This document shows, in pieces, positions 10,315 through 20,557 of a stretch of DNA of 22,959 nucleotides; within the stretch, counting starts at the first letter, position 1; the number at the start of each line of letters is the position of its first letter. Both the position numbers and the translations under genes were made by a program. This DNA is from Monoraphidium neglectum (Eukaryota > Chlorophyta > Chlorophyceae > Sphaeropleales > Selenastraceae). The stretch is taken from the NCBI RefSeq assembly GCF_000611645.1, contig NW_014013397.1, forward strand, positions 11,643 through 34,601, given 5' to 3'. The notes beneath the pieces are model-generated. The model saw nothing but the letters and a program-made list of their open reading frames with translations, was not told the origin of the DNA and ran no database searches.

Positions 10315-11523
10315 TCACCACTTGACCTTGGGTGCCTCCTTCTGGTTGGCTTCCCGCACGACGCGGCCCTGCGACAGGCGCGGGGCGAGGGCCAGGGTGC
10401 ACGTTTGCAATTTGGTTTGCTGATCGTCCCTGCTTTGCTGCAGTGTGCTTGCCTAAATTGACGGCCGGGGCTCTCGCGTGCAGAAATCCCGGCGTTCTCG
10501 AGCAAGAGGCGCCGCGCGCCGTCAGCCTTGCTTCGGGCCCAGGGCTTGCCTGGTGCGTCGCAATGGTGACGTTAGACGCGGGCCGGCAGGTGCACAGAGT
10601 CATGTAACCCTGCCGGGCCAGCGACTTGGGGACGCAGGTGGGCCCCTTGCAGCTCACGCGGCCTGGGAGGAAGTTACACACGAGGGGTGCAGCAGCAGGG
10701 AGGCTAGTGTAGGCGAACTGGTGGGCAGTGCGAACGGATTGGTTTGTGGTGCGTACCAGCAGCAGCAGGCCCTGAGTAGCCTCAGGTCCTTGGACAGGTG
10801 GCATGGCATGACGATGCTGAATTTCGGGCATGCAGCATGCCGGTTGCTCGCACGACGTTTACGATTCCTCAGGGGGGGCTTGCTGTCTCCCACCATATTG
10901 ACCAGTGCCCCCCCCCCCCTCCCAGTGAGACAGCTGTGCGCAAACCGACCCTGAGCCTGGCGTCGCGCTGGGGCGAGGCGCCCCAGGGGTGCTCTGGTTG
11001 CACGCCCTCACCTGACACGACTTTTGCGCAGCACGCGGAGCACGAGCCCTGGCGGCAGCTGGCCGGGAGCGATATACCAGCGTAGCAGGCGGCCTCATAT
11101 AGGGTTGGGCCGTCTGCATCGGCACAAGGCACGATTGGGGTTGAGATCGGCATGCAGGGGTAGGTGATAGGAAGTCAGCAGGAGGAGGCAGGGCGTCAAA
11201 GGCTGCGGCCGCGGATGTGGGGGGTGTGATGGTTGGGCAGGCGCCGTGGTGGGCGCGGAGTGTTGCAAGCCCTGGTGCCGAGGGGCGAGCGGCGGCAGGC
11301 AGGGCATTGGACCCGCTTCGCACATACCTGCGCTGGCCTCAAAGGACGCGACCTTGCCATTGGGCAGCAGGAGCTCGACCGTGTACTTTCTACCGCCGCC
11401 GCCAGCTGCCGCGACTCGCGCCAGGCGGGAGCGCGGCCGATGCGACGGATGCGGCGATGCGAATCGGAACGCGAGACGCTCCGAGTGATTGAGGGCTTGT
11501 ACAGAGCTCCACGTTCGATACAT
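10315..11523 (-). CDS. Plant-type [2Fe-2S] ferredoxin, probably plastid-targeted
   Basis: Minus-strand exons are 11523-11328, 11113-11012, 10662-10550 and 10368-10315 (TGA), giving about 154 residues. The first 45 or so are rich in Ser, Arg and His, and poor in acidic residues, like a chloroplast transit peptide. The ferredoxin fold follows: KYTVELLLPNGK, then LYEAACYAGISLPASCRQGSC, KVVSG, KSLARQGYMTLC and SNVTIATHQ. Joining exons 2 and 3 gives exactly CX4CX2CX29C, the plant ferredoxin cluster spacing, which strongly supports that splice. Donors are GTATGT, GTGAGG and a GC donor (CAG|GCAAGC) for the last intron. By family knowledge it carries electrons in the stroma to reductases and assimilation enzymes. 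Oddities are five further cysteines in the mature domain (including CC and SCKGPTC) and a basic C-terminal tail in place of the usual acidic EEEL-like end. The last exon is less certain: without that intron the frame would run to 10304. Confidence 0.85.
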
Positions 11524-12543
11524 GAAACGAATTGAATGGCACGAAAGAATCTGATCTGCCGTGACGTGCGACTGAGCGCTTGCGATGAGTAGGGCTTGCG
11601 TTTTGGCGATGGAGGCGAGTACTGTATATGTGACTTCCAGCTGTAAGTGGCGCCGTCAAAGTCCTCAAGCTGCGCGCATGAGCTGATAAAATCAACACCG
11701 GCTGAGGCTCTGGTGTTCAAGTGTCGCCTGCCCTCTCCAAGTGGGCCTTGCACTGTATGTTTGTTGTCTGCAGCAGAAAGAGCAGACAAGGATACATACT
11801 TCACCCTGCTGCTGGTGGCTTGCCCTGGCGCCTTGCTGTCGCGCCTGTGCGGCAATCTCCTGCTCGAGCTGAGCGTACCGTACTCTGCTATGTGCGTGCG
11901 GCCGCAGTGTCCATGAACACTGCCTTCCTGAAAAGGCAACACACCCTTACGCCCTTACCTGGTGTTTGCAGAGGACTGGCGGTGGCTGGCTCGTGTCCGA
12001 CCATGGCAACCATACCAGCCTAGCAGGAATGGGCATGTTGACCTTGTCAACATGTATAAAAAGGGTCTCCCTTGCTCGACTTGCCTCACCCCTGCTCCCG
12101 GAGCCCAAGCCCCTATCGCAAGTCCAATGGAACTCTTGATATTTACTGCTTCGCCCAACAGGTATCACGTGCCTTGCCATTCCATAGCGTTGCCGTCACC
12201 CACTCACCCGTACAAGTACACGATGTGTGCCGCCGCGGGCGCCGAGGAGCGCGCTGCACGGGCTGTGACAACACACTCAAAACACCGACATCTATGTTTT
12301 GCGCCGGTTTCAAGTGGCATAGGCAGCTTGCCTAGGGATCTAGCGAGATTGCATGCTAACCCGGCTACAATATGGCCCAAGGGAGACAGATCTGGAGGCT
12401 TTCCCTCTTGCTGCAACAGCGCCATCATCATGGTTTGAGCGGAGCCCTCGCGGGAACATGCAGTCTGGCACAAGGTGCGCTCGCCGACACCAATTCGACC
12501 TGCTCGCAGCATATCAAACGGATATCGCGACATATAATCCGGC
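11524..12543. promoter_or_regulatory. Shared upstream region of the divergent ferredoxin and MRS2-like genes
   Basis: About 1 kb lies between two divergent start codons. A strong TATA-like box (12055-12063) points rightward. A weaker TATA-like element on the minus strand (around 11624-11629) lies about 100 nt upstream of the ferredoxin start. A short Gln/Glu-rich open stretch on the minus strand (11805-11880) is discussed among the rejected items. Several ATGs between the TATA box and 12544, such as the one at 12127, could be upstream ORFs or part of an unseen leader exon. Confidence 0.5.
12055..12063 (+). promoter_or_regulatory. TATA box candidate upstream of the MRS2-like gene
   Basis: TATAAAAAG is a near-perfect TATA box in otherwise GC-rich DNA, oriented towards the MRS2-like gene. 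It is about 490 nt from the chosen start codon, implying a leader of roughly 450 nt, possibly with a spliced 5' UTR. Confidence 0.45.
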
Positions 12544-15500
12544 ATGTATTACATCGCAGGCGTCTCGGCTGTGCCGTCGGCACAGCCAACGCAGCGTCGC
12601 CGGCAGCGCTGCACGCCCGCGTCTGATGCCGCATCGGCGCCCTGGGGCGACCTGGGGCGCCGCGGGTTCCTGAGCGGCTCATATATCAGCAAAGGCGGCA
12701 GCAGCAGCAGCGGCAGCAGTGGCGGTGCGTCAGAGGGCATCGGCAGCGTGATCACAGCTGCCTTGCGGGGCCTTGGCGGGGGCGGCAGCAGCGGGGCCCT
12801 CGCAGCCGCCGTCAACGGCGCGGGCGCGGCTGACGCTGGGCTGCTGGCAGAGGGCTTGGAGCACGGCCAGGCGGCGTGGGCGGCGCGCATGCGGTTCCGG
12901 CGGCAAGAGCCGACGTTCCAGGTGGGCGACGCCGCCCCACATCCTGGAGCTGCCGGCTTGCACAGCGGCACGGCTAGCGTTGCGCACGCAGCCGACTGTA
13001 CCCGGCATGACCTGCGCCACGCACGTCTCGGGCGCTTGCAGCGGCGCGCGGGGCGCAAGGCTTGCAGGCACCCTTGTGCGGCGCCCCGCGACGGCGCTTG
13101 TGCGTCAAACCGGCGTAGCGCCTGATCGTAGCCGTGCAGCCCAGCAGCTGACCCAGCACATCACTCCCACTGACTCACCAGCACATGCGTGCACACGCAC
13201 CCATGCACGCACACACAAACACTCACACCAACATAACCTGGCACGCGCTCACTAGGTGATCGAGTGCTTCCCCAACGGGGTGGCGCGGGAGTCGCGGCGG
13301 CCCCGCACCGCGTCGCAGCTGGAGCTGCACCCGCGTGATGTGGTGCTCTTCGCGCCGATATCGCGCCTCGCGGCGCCGCAGCGCGCCACCATCGCGGTCA
13401 GGTGCGGGCACGGGCACGGGCACGGGCACGTACGCACGCGCGTGCGTGGGTGGGTGAGCGCGCGTGTGCATATCTCATATGGAGCCGGCAGGCGTGCCGA
13501 GGGATTTCGCAGTCGTGCCGCGTAGCGGTAGCTGTTGTGGGCTCACGCATCCTGTGGGCTGCATCCCAAGCAAGTGCGCTTCCCAGTGACCCTGGTGCCC
13601 CTCGGCCGCTCCTGTGAGCTCTGGCAGCCCCTGCGCCCCCGACGCAGCCCAGTTTGCTGCGTGCACCGTGTACGTCACACTACCCCCACTGTTCTGTTGC
13701 AAACCATGATGAACTCATACCATGCGTCAACTCATACCATGCGCGGTATGTATTACTTCAAACCTTCATGTATTCCTGCAAACCCTCAACCCTGGCAGGG
13801 AGGACAAGATCCTGTTCAAGACGGAGGTGGCCCAGGCCATCATCAGCGCTGACAAGGCTGTGCTAATCATAGGCCGGCGGGACAGGGACGCCAAGCAGCT
13901 GGCGGCAGAGATCATCAAGGTGACCTGGCAGGCGGAAAGGCTGCCAAGCGGCCGACGCGGGGGCGGAGGGTGGATTGGCTCGACACCATGCAGGATAGGC
14001 GGCGTGCTTGCGCGGCCAGCCCCCCAGCTCCGACGCGGCGCCGTGAATTCGCTTTCGCGGGGACATGTGACGACCGTGTGTTCACGAACATGGCTTGCAG
14101 GTCATGGGCCGGGCCGAAGCCCCCACAAATGGCGGCGACGTGGACTTTCCGGGGCCATCGGATGCCCCCGGGGCGCTCCCGTTTGAGCTGCGGGTCCTGG
14201 AGGTGCTGCTCGACGCCACAGTGGGTGAGCCGGCGCGATGCGATCTTGTACCGCCTTTGGTGCCATGACGCGACCCTTGACTGTACATCATACGTCCGCA
14301 CCCACGGCCTCGCCTTACCCCACCCCAGCCTCAGATCATACATCATGCCAGTCAGTTCAGCGCACACCACAAACACCGTGTATGTCAAGCCGTCCTTATG
14401 CGCCGGGCCCCTTAGCGAAACTATTGGCTCGACCAATCAACCGCAGCCCAACCGCACCCCAGTTGCACCTCAATCACTCCCCAACCGCAACCTCTCCGCA
14501 CCCCAATTGCCAGAGTATTTCTACACCAAGACCCAGCATCTCAATTGGATGATGGAGTCCATAGGGGACGAGATCAAGCAGCCCCGCAGGCCCTTCAACG
14601 CCACGGTGGGGGGCGGAGCCACCATCCGGCGAGATTTGTGGTGGTCACTGCTGCTCCAGACTCCAAGCGCGGGCCGCCGCCGTCTGAAACGTGGGGAGTT
14701 GTATGTTTGAAATAACATCGTGACCCCGGTAAAGTAGCGCGCGCACTCGCACCCACCGTTACACAATCGGTCAAGGTCGATGCAGAAATTCGCTGTTTCT
14801 TTGTGTGTACTAACAGCAGCGACCTTCGCAATTCAACCATCCATGCAATTCGACCAATTTCCCAGGACAAGGCCCACCAGCTGATCCCTATTCAGAAGTT
14901 CCTCACCTCCATCAAGAACGACGTCAGGGAGACCTGCGAGGCCCTCGTCGCGGTGAGTTGTGAGTGGTTCCCTGCATGCAGTGCACTAGCATGCGTGCGT
15001 GTTAGAGGTGTGCGTGTGCTTACACGCACGCGTGAGCACGCGTGTGTACGTTCTGGTTTGCACGTCGGGGTGGAGGTGGGTTGAAGCGTGCTGACCATGA
15101 AAGGGGCCCCAGGGGGAGGGGCGACTACATGCTGGAGGAGCGCGCCTCGCTTTTTTGGGTACCACGTGTAATCGAGGGCACGACGGCGCCCTGTCTGACC
15201 CGTCCCTCCCCTCCCCGCCGCCCCCAAGTGCACCCTCACCCCACTCTGCATCACGTCCAACTAAAACAACGCCACGGTCCCCCACCTCCATTCAGATGAG
15301 TGAGGACGAGGAGCACCTGCAGGAGCTGTGCCTCACATGGCAGCGCCAGCTGCAGCAGGCCATCTGGGCGCAGCAGCCGGCGGCCGCGCCGCAGGTCCAG
15401 TACAGCGCCTGCCCAGAGACAGGTGGGCGCGCATTTGTCGAGGCGCGATCCTACCCTCAATCTTGAGGGACTTTAAGGGGTTTCAAAAGGTGTGGTCAAA

Positions 15501-18500
15501 CGAGCACCACTGTGCGTTGACTCTCACGGCTCGACCGTCAGCAGGGCCGCCACCAGCCGCCTGGCGCTGTCAAGCCATGCGGGCGTGCCGCCTATTCCCA
15601 TCTCCCATCCTGGCTGACCCTTAACAAAAACCCAGCAGCCTCTCAACCAGGGACCCTGTAGCCCACTTCAATCGGCCTCGCTGCCGCTCCTCAGGGCACA
15701 CAACACCAATGAGCAGCACCCATTCCCTCTGCCTGTTGCAAAACCCTGAAATCACAGGCGTCCTCAAGCCGGCCCCCACGGCGTCATTCCTGAACGAGGT
15801 TTACGAGGCCAACCACCCGCCCGGCACCGGCGCCGTCACCGCGCACACCAAGAAGCACTCGGCCAGCGGCGGCAGCGGGCACGGGCGCCACGGCGGGCAC
15901 GGCGGGCACGACAGGCACGGCGGCGGCGGGCATGGCCACGGGGCGCCGCATAGCCAGATGAGCTCTGCGTACCTCCGAACGGTGAGCAATACTGGCACGG
16001 CGGTTTGGGTCAGACGACACACCTGTTCCTGTTCTTGCAGGCCGTCATCCGCTTTTGTGAGGGTTGGTGCAATCTCGAGGAGGGCGGGTCGGCCGCCGCC
16101 TGCAGGCATGCGGTGTTGCGGCAACGACGGGCCAACGGCGGCCCTGACTGGATGTGGCGTCAGGGACTGTGCGCTTGTCTGCACACTGGGAACGCGCACG
16201 GCGAGGCTGCCAGCCATGCAGCTGCCAATGCCTGACCTGCACGTCATGTTGCCTGAGTTGGTTTCTCCAACTAAAAGAACCCAATTTTCACAGGTGAGCG
16301 ACATGCTGGAGTCTTATGAGAGGGAGATTAGGTCACTGGAGGGCAGCCTGCTGGAGGCCGAGGAGAACCTCGACAACACCAGGTTATCTGGCCTGACAGG
16401 ATCTGATCTCCCCCGATCTTGTGTCTGTTGACGTCTGCATCTATTGAACAGTATCGCGCCCACGCCACCAGCTTGCGCCGAGAATTTGTACCACGAGCTT
16501 GCTTGAAGAACTTGCGTCAGCATCACGCCACACCGCCCGGGTGAGATCGTTCTGCGCTGCACAGGGTTCCTCGTTCCTCCCAATCCGACCTCCCCCCCCC
16601 CCAAACAGGGAGGTGTGGCACATGCAGCTGGACAGCAGTCGCAACCACATCATCCTGGTCAACCTGTGGCTGTCCATGATCAACATATCAGTCATGGCCA
16701 CCACCATACTGCCGGCGTTCTTCGGGATGAACCTGCACAGCGGGCTGCCGGAGGAGAGCATGAAGCACTTCTACATGGTGTGTGCATGTGTGTTTGTGTG
16801 TGGCTGTGAGTGTGTGTGTGTGTATGTGTGTGAGAGAGAGAGAGAGTGTGTGTGTGTGTGTGTGTTGGTGGAGGTTCTCAGCTCATGTACAAGTGTGTTC
16901 CGGCATGCCGGTGCCACTGGCCTGAATGCTGTTCTGCCCCATCTCCCGTGTGCCACCTGCATTCCTGCATGTCCCCTTACACACACACACACACACACAC
17001 ACACTTGTGTGCCCCCCCCCCAACAGGTGGTGGCGGCCAGCATTGTGATCGCGACACTGTCGTACCCCCTGGGACGCTGGATCTACTTCAGGCACTGGCG
17101 CAAGATGACTCAGCACGAGCTGTTCGAGCAGAAGATGCTCAGGTGGGTATACGACCGGTGTTGTCACGCACCGTCACATGGCGTGCTGACAACACCAATC
17201 AATGTTACTAATTGGCCGTTGCTGGCAGCCCTCTCGCACCCCCCTCCCCTCCACAATGCGGCACACCAGCCGGAGGCGCGGGCCTGCATTGCCCCGTTCG
17301 CTGCCTTTGCCCTGTGGCCTGTGACGATGCGGCCCACATAACCGGCGCCGCACGGCTGCTGCCTCCACCCCCCTACCCCCACCCAAAAGGGTCCTGCTGG
17401 TGCAGCACATTGACGACCTGGATGACATCATCGACGCCCTCCGCAAGGTGCGCGCCTTACTGTGATATCCGCCTCCTCGATGCGGCCCGTGCACTTCCCT
17501 ACTCCCTTCTCGTTATCCCTCTCCACGCTCCCTTCCTCCTCTAACACATATCTCCTGCACGACCAATTTTAGGCACTGGCAATTTTGAGCCTGCATTCAA
17601 TTCTCTCTTTGACACACACACACACACACACGCACGCACGCAAAGCACACACGCACGCACGCAAAGCACACACGCACGCACGCACGTGCACGCGCACACG
17701 CACTCTCTCTGTTACACACATTTATAGCACCCTCACCGCAGCCTCAACACGCGTACCCATCCCTCAAACCGCCAGGTTGACGGCCCGATCGACCGCCGGC
17801 GCTTCCGCGATGTCGTCACCAGCACCCTGGGCAACCGTGCCATCACAGCAGCAAATGTCAACTTCCTATTTGACATATTCGACGCGTGAGTCAAATTGTG
17901 ATGGCCGCTTGTCTCAAGGATGTTGCAGGGTGGCGCCCAGGGCGAGCAAAGCAGGGGGGGACACATGTGGCTTTCGAGCGGCCCCCGGCCGCCCGCCGCC
18001 CTGCTGAAGGCCTGGCCGCCCTTGTGACAACGCACCCCTGGCCGAGCCTCCTCCCACTTTTGCGGGATCAACAACTCCACATTTGTTCCTAACCCGCGTC
18101 CTGCCCGCTCCCCGCCTTCCCAAATATACCTACCCGGCTCCTGCCCGCCTAGCAACCGCTCCGGCTTCTTGAGTGAGGCCGAGCTCATGCGCCACATCAG
18201 CCACAGCCGCATGGGCGCCGGCAGCAGCAGCAAGACCATCCTCTCAGCCGCGACCCCCCGTACCGCCGGTGCCGGCGCAGCCGCGCCCGACAGCTCAGTT
18301 CTCCGCCGCGCGCCGCCGCCGGACGCAGCGAGCGCGGGCAGCGTCGCGGGCGCCGCGGTCGCGGCGGCGGCGGCAGCGGCGTTTGACGGCAGTGTCGGCG
18401 GCGCGAGCACTGTGGTCAGCAGCGACGGGATCTTGGAAGCTGAAGAGGCGGCGGCGGCAGTCAAAGAGTCAGCGGAGGGTGACGTGGACCCTGACCGATG

Positions 18501-18546
18501 GCAGGAAGATGAGAAGTACCGCTGGCCCGAGCAGGACGAGCTGTGA
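12544..18546 (+). CDS. MRS2: MRS2/CorA-type Mg2+ channel with His-rich insert and C-terminal EF-hands
   Basis: Fourteen exons: 12544-12921, 13256-13401, 13799-13919, 14101-14224, 14514-14605, 14866-14952, 15296-15422, 15758-15981, 16294-16382, 16609-16777, 17027-17142, 17390-17447, 17776-17885 and 18153-18546 (TGA), about 744 residues. The N-terminus is Arg-rich and acid-poor, suggesting mitochondrial or plastid targeting. MRS2 hallmarks follow: LHPRDVVLF, an ISADKAVLI-like strand, LPFELRVLEVLL, LIPIQKFLTSIKNDV and LESYEREIRSLEGSL. Transmembrane 1 ends in the GMN selectivity motif (502-504), then HSGLPEE and a second membrane helix (520-540). By family knowledge such proteins are pentameric Mg2+ channels with both ends facing the matrix or cytosol. 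Unusual parts are ten His in residues 388-423 and a C-terminal extension with a canonical EF loop (DANRSGFLSEAE, 613-624) preceded by a degenerate one. The weakest splice is after exon 9 (donor GTTATC); a missed microexon between exons 5 and 6 is possible. An in-frame stop sits just upstream of the chosen ATG. Confidence 0.87.
13182..13230 (+). repeat. CA-rich tract in MRS2-like intron 1
   Basis: The tract consists of degenerate CACACGCA and ACTCACAC units. It lies about 25 nt upstream of the acceptor at 13255, which ends in the less common TAG. Confidence 0.75.
13406..13429 (+). repeat. Four tandem GGGCAC hexamers at the start of MRS2-like intron 2
   Basis: Four perfect copies begin four bases after the predicted donor GT, followed by a CGCACGCGCGTGCG palindromic stretch. 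The array is intronic and directly abuts the 5' splice site. Confidence 0.9.
13712..13743 (+). repeat. 15-bp direct repeat in MRS2-like intron 2
   Basis: AACTCATACCATGCG occurs at 13712-13726 and again at 13729-13743, a 17-bp period. It lies about 55 nt upstream of the acceptor and could have arisen by slippage. Confidence 0.85.
15010..15029 (+). repeat. Perfect 8-bp inverted repeat in MRS2-like intron 6
   Basis: GTGCGTGT and ACACGCAC are separated by a GCTT loop, giving a strong potential RNA hairpin about 57 nt after the donor. It sits inside a GT/CA-rich patch (14994-15050), where such pairing arises easily. Confidence 0.7.
16778..16869 (+). repeat. GT-rich microsatellite with GA core at the donor end of MRS2-like intron 10
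   Basis: The intron starts with GTGTGTGC and continues as interrupted GT runs, a short (GA) run (16832-16846), and GT again. The donor GT is itself part of the repeat, so the exact splice position rests on the conserved protein (KHFYM then the next exon in phase 0). Confidence 0.9.
16979..17021 (+). repeat. (AC)n plus C10 tract at the acceptor end of MRS2-like intron 10
   Basis: About 13 AC units (16979-17004) are followed by TTGTGTG and ten C residues (17012-17021), immediately before CAACAG at the 3' splice site. Confidence 0.9.
17612..17702 (+). repeat. CA microsatellite and 21-bp tandem repeat in MRS2-like intron 12
   Basis: A pure AC run starts at 17612. It grades into nearly three copies of a 21-bp unit with a CAAAGC mark (17626-17646, 17647-17667, partial to 17685), then CGCACG units. 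The acceptor lies about 73 nt further on. Confidence 0.88.
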
Positions 18547-20557
18547 TGAGTCAGCGGCGGTTAGTTGTGCCAGCTTTGGTGGATGTCGCGCGCACGCCAG
18601 TGAAAACGAGGGTTGTTTCCTGGAGCGTGGTGTGTTTCGTTTAACGGTAGGTAGATTAGGCCCTTCGAGACATACGGAGTGAAGCCCGTGCAGTGTGGCT
18701 GTGACGGAGCGCAAGTGTCTGCTGGAGTGCCATCAATGCGCCGCGCCGACCTGCATCCATGGTGGCGAGCATGCACCATGCGCACCTGCGGCCGGATGGC
18801 GATGGGGCGCGCCACCAGCCGGCGCGTCGTTTGACCGACCACATGGCCTTGGACCAGCATCATGCCTGGGGCAGCGTGCCGCACGCTGGGGCGGCCCCAC
18901 CACATGACAGTCCCCCTTACTGCCATCCCCCCTGACTGCGCGAGTGTGTGCTGTTCAGGGCTCCCTCCTGGGCCTCCTGGGCGGCAACAGGATGCCACCC
19001 CCATATGTTATTTGTTTTTGTGTACGACTGCATTCTTGCTGGTGGTTGTGTTGCCTGGTGTGATTGCTGTCATCTCCCAATACAGCCTTGACATTCATTG
19101 TGACAATGACAGAATGGCAATCTGCGCAACAAAGGTAGCAGCGCAACCCTGCCAGCATAAGCACATGCACGATACCAGCAGAGCGCACAAGATTGACTGA
19201 CGCGTAAGCATGAGGCTTGTGAGCATCATCCAGGGGCCAGCAGGGCGTGCGCAGCAGGCAGCGCATGCACACACGCGCGCGCCTGAGGGTGGTGTGCGCC
19301 GAAACGCAAACTCAAGCGAGCCAGCGCGCTGTTTACAAGCGCTGCAGCTGCGGCATCCACGACGTCCGCATCGGCGCCCCGTGCTTGCAATCGGCATCAT
19401 GTCGTGCTGTGCGCCAAGCTTGCATGTCTCCTGTTAAAGCCTATTACTGTCAGCAGGTGGGGCGCTGCCCAAGAGTGCGCTGCCGCTGCCACGTCGTTGA
19501 ATTGGCAATTATCATGCCTGGTCTAGATGATTCATTCACGGCCCACCCAGATATACATAGACAGTGCCCCAGCCCAACCCTCGACTGCAGCCCAAAGCAG
19601 TGCACTACCTGCATTAGAACATGCTTTCACAGCTCGTGTACCGGTATATGCATCGTGAATTGGAAGTCTGTGATGCCGCACGCATGTTGTGTTGAGGGGT
19701 ATGACGAGCGATTTGAATGGCTCATGGGGTCAAACATGCGGTTGACACAAGGCTCTGCAGCGCAAGGGGTGGGACGCCGGAGGTCGAAGTAGATGTGTGG
19801 GGGCTATGCAGGGGTTTGGGCTGGGAGCAGCTGGGGTTGGCTGGGGGTGGCTGTAGTCTCCTCTCGCCCCACCTTTTTGGGCGCCGTTTGCAGCAATCGC
19901 TCTTGAGCGGCGGGGTGCGAAGCGAGTGGGTGGAGCTTGTGGGTGGAGGGAGGGTGGGTGGTTCTTGCCATACATGCTTATAGGAATATGCATTATTACA
20001 GGTCTGTATACAGCGATTTCAGAAGCTGCCATCAATAACAGGGGCAGCTGCCGGGAGCCGAAGGGGCCTTAGCCAGGGGCCACCCCTTGCCATCACCAGT
20101 CGCCAATGGGTTTGGTCAGGTTTGCCCTCAGTGCTCAGGTTTCTTGGGATGAAACAAGGGGTCTGGGATGAAAACCTGTATTCATATATACTATGGTTAT
20201 CATTGGTGTCAGTACTAAACAGCAGGCTCACCCCACTCACCCCAATGTCTGTGCAAGGCACGATAGTAATCATAATGTTCAAATCATGCGTGCATCAGCC
20301 CCTCCTTTGCTTGGCTAGCAGCAAGCAAAACAAGTCCATAGAACAAAAGCGGCAGCATGCGTGTACGTACAACGCTCTGCATATGATCGCACGCACGCTG
20401 CCGGCAACTACTGCTGCAAGTGATCCAGCTGCAAAGCCCAACAGCACCAATGCAGACACTGGGATCGCAGGCAATTCTGCTTCTAGCAGGCCAGCCTATC
20501 CAAGCTGTCCTCGTGCACCAGCTCACAGCGCCCGCTTGAACAAGCCGAAAGCGCTCA
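18547..20557. other. Convergent intergenic stretch without a recognised gene
   Basis: This 2-kb gap separates the MRS2-like stop from the end of the kinase/U-box/ARM gene. The longest plus-strand frame (19247-19792) is Cys-rich but shows no domain, no repeat spacing and no coding neighbours, so I do not call it. No tRNA or transposon end was seen. A minus-strand TGTAA (19996-20000) could be the polyadenylation signal of the kinase/U-box/ARM gene, giving a 3' UTR of about 560 nt; this is weak. G-rich sequence with TGGGG runs occupies 19798-19960. Confidence 0.5.

Noticed and set aside
11805..11880. Minus-strand open stretch reading RYAQLEQEIAAQARQQG, followed by a GTGAAG donor-like site
   Set aside because: It looks like a coiled-coil exon, but no phase-compatible neighbouring exon was found, the nearest acceptor would leave an intron of under 40 nt, and CAG/GAG-rich DNA gives such peptides by chance. 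It may be part of the ferredoxin 5' UTR.
13406..13429. GGGCAC hexamers considered as part of the coding sequence of the MRS2-like gene
   Set aside because: Reading through the donor breaks the conserved N-terminal MRS2 alignment. Splicing at AG|GTGCGG joins AVR to EDKILF in frame.
16383..16608. Read-through of exon 9 of the MRS2-like gene past the weak GTTATC donor
   Set aside because: The frame stops after about 17 codons (TGA near 16430), whereas splicing to 16609 restores the helix leading into transmembrane segment 1 and the GMN motif.
19247..19792. 181-codon Cys-rich plus-strand open frame
   Set aside because: The cysteines have no regular spacing or known domain. The frame shows no splice partners, and GC-rich DNA readily gives open frames of this length.
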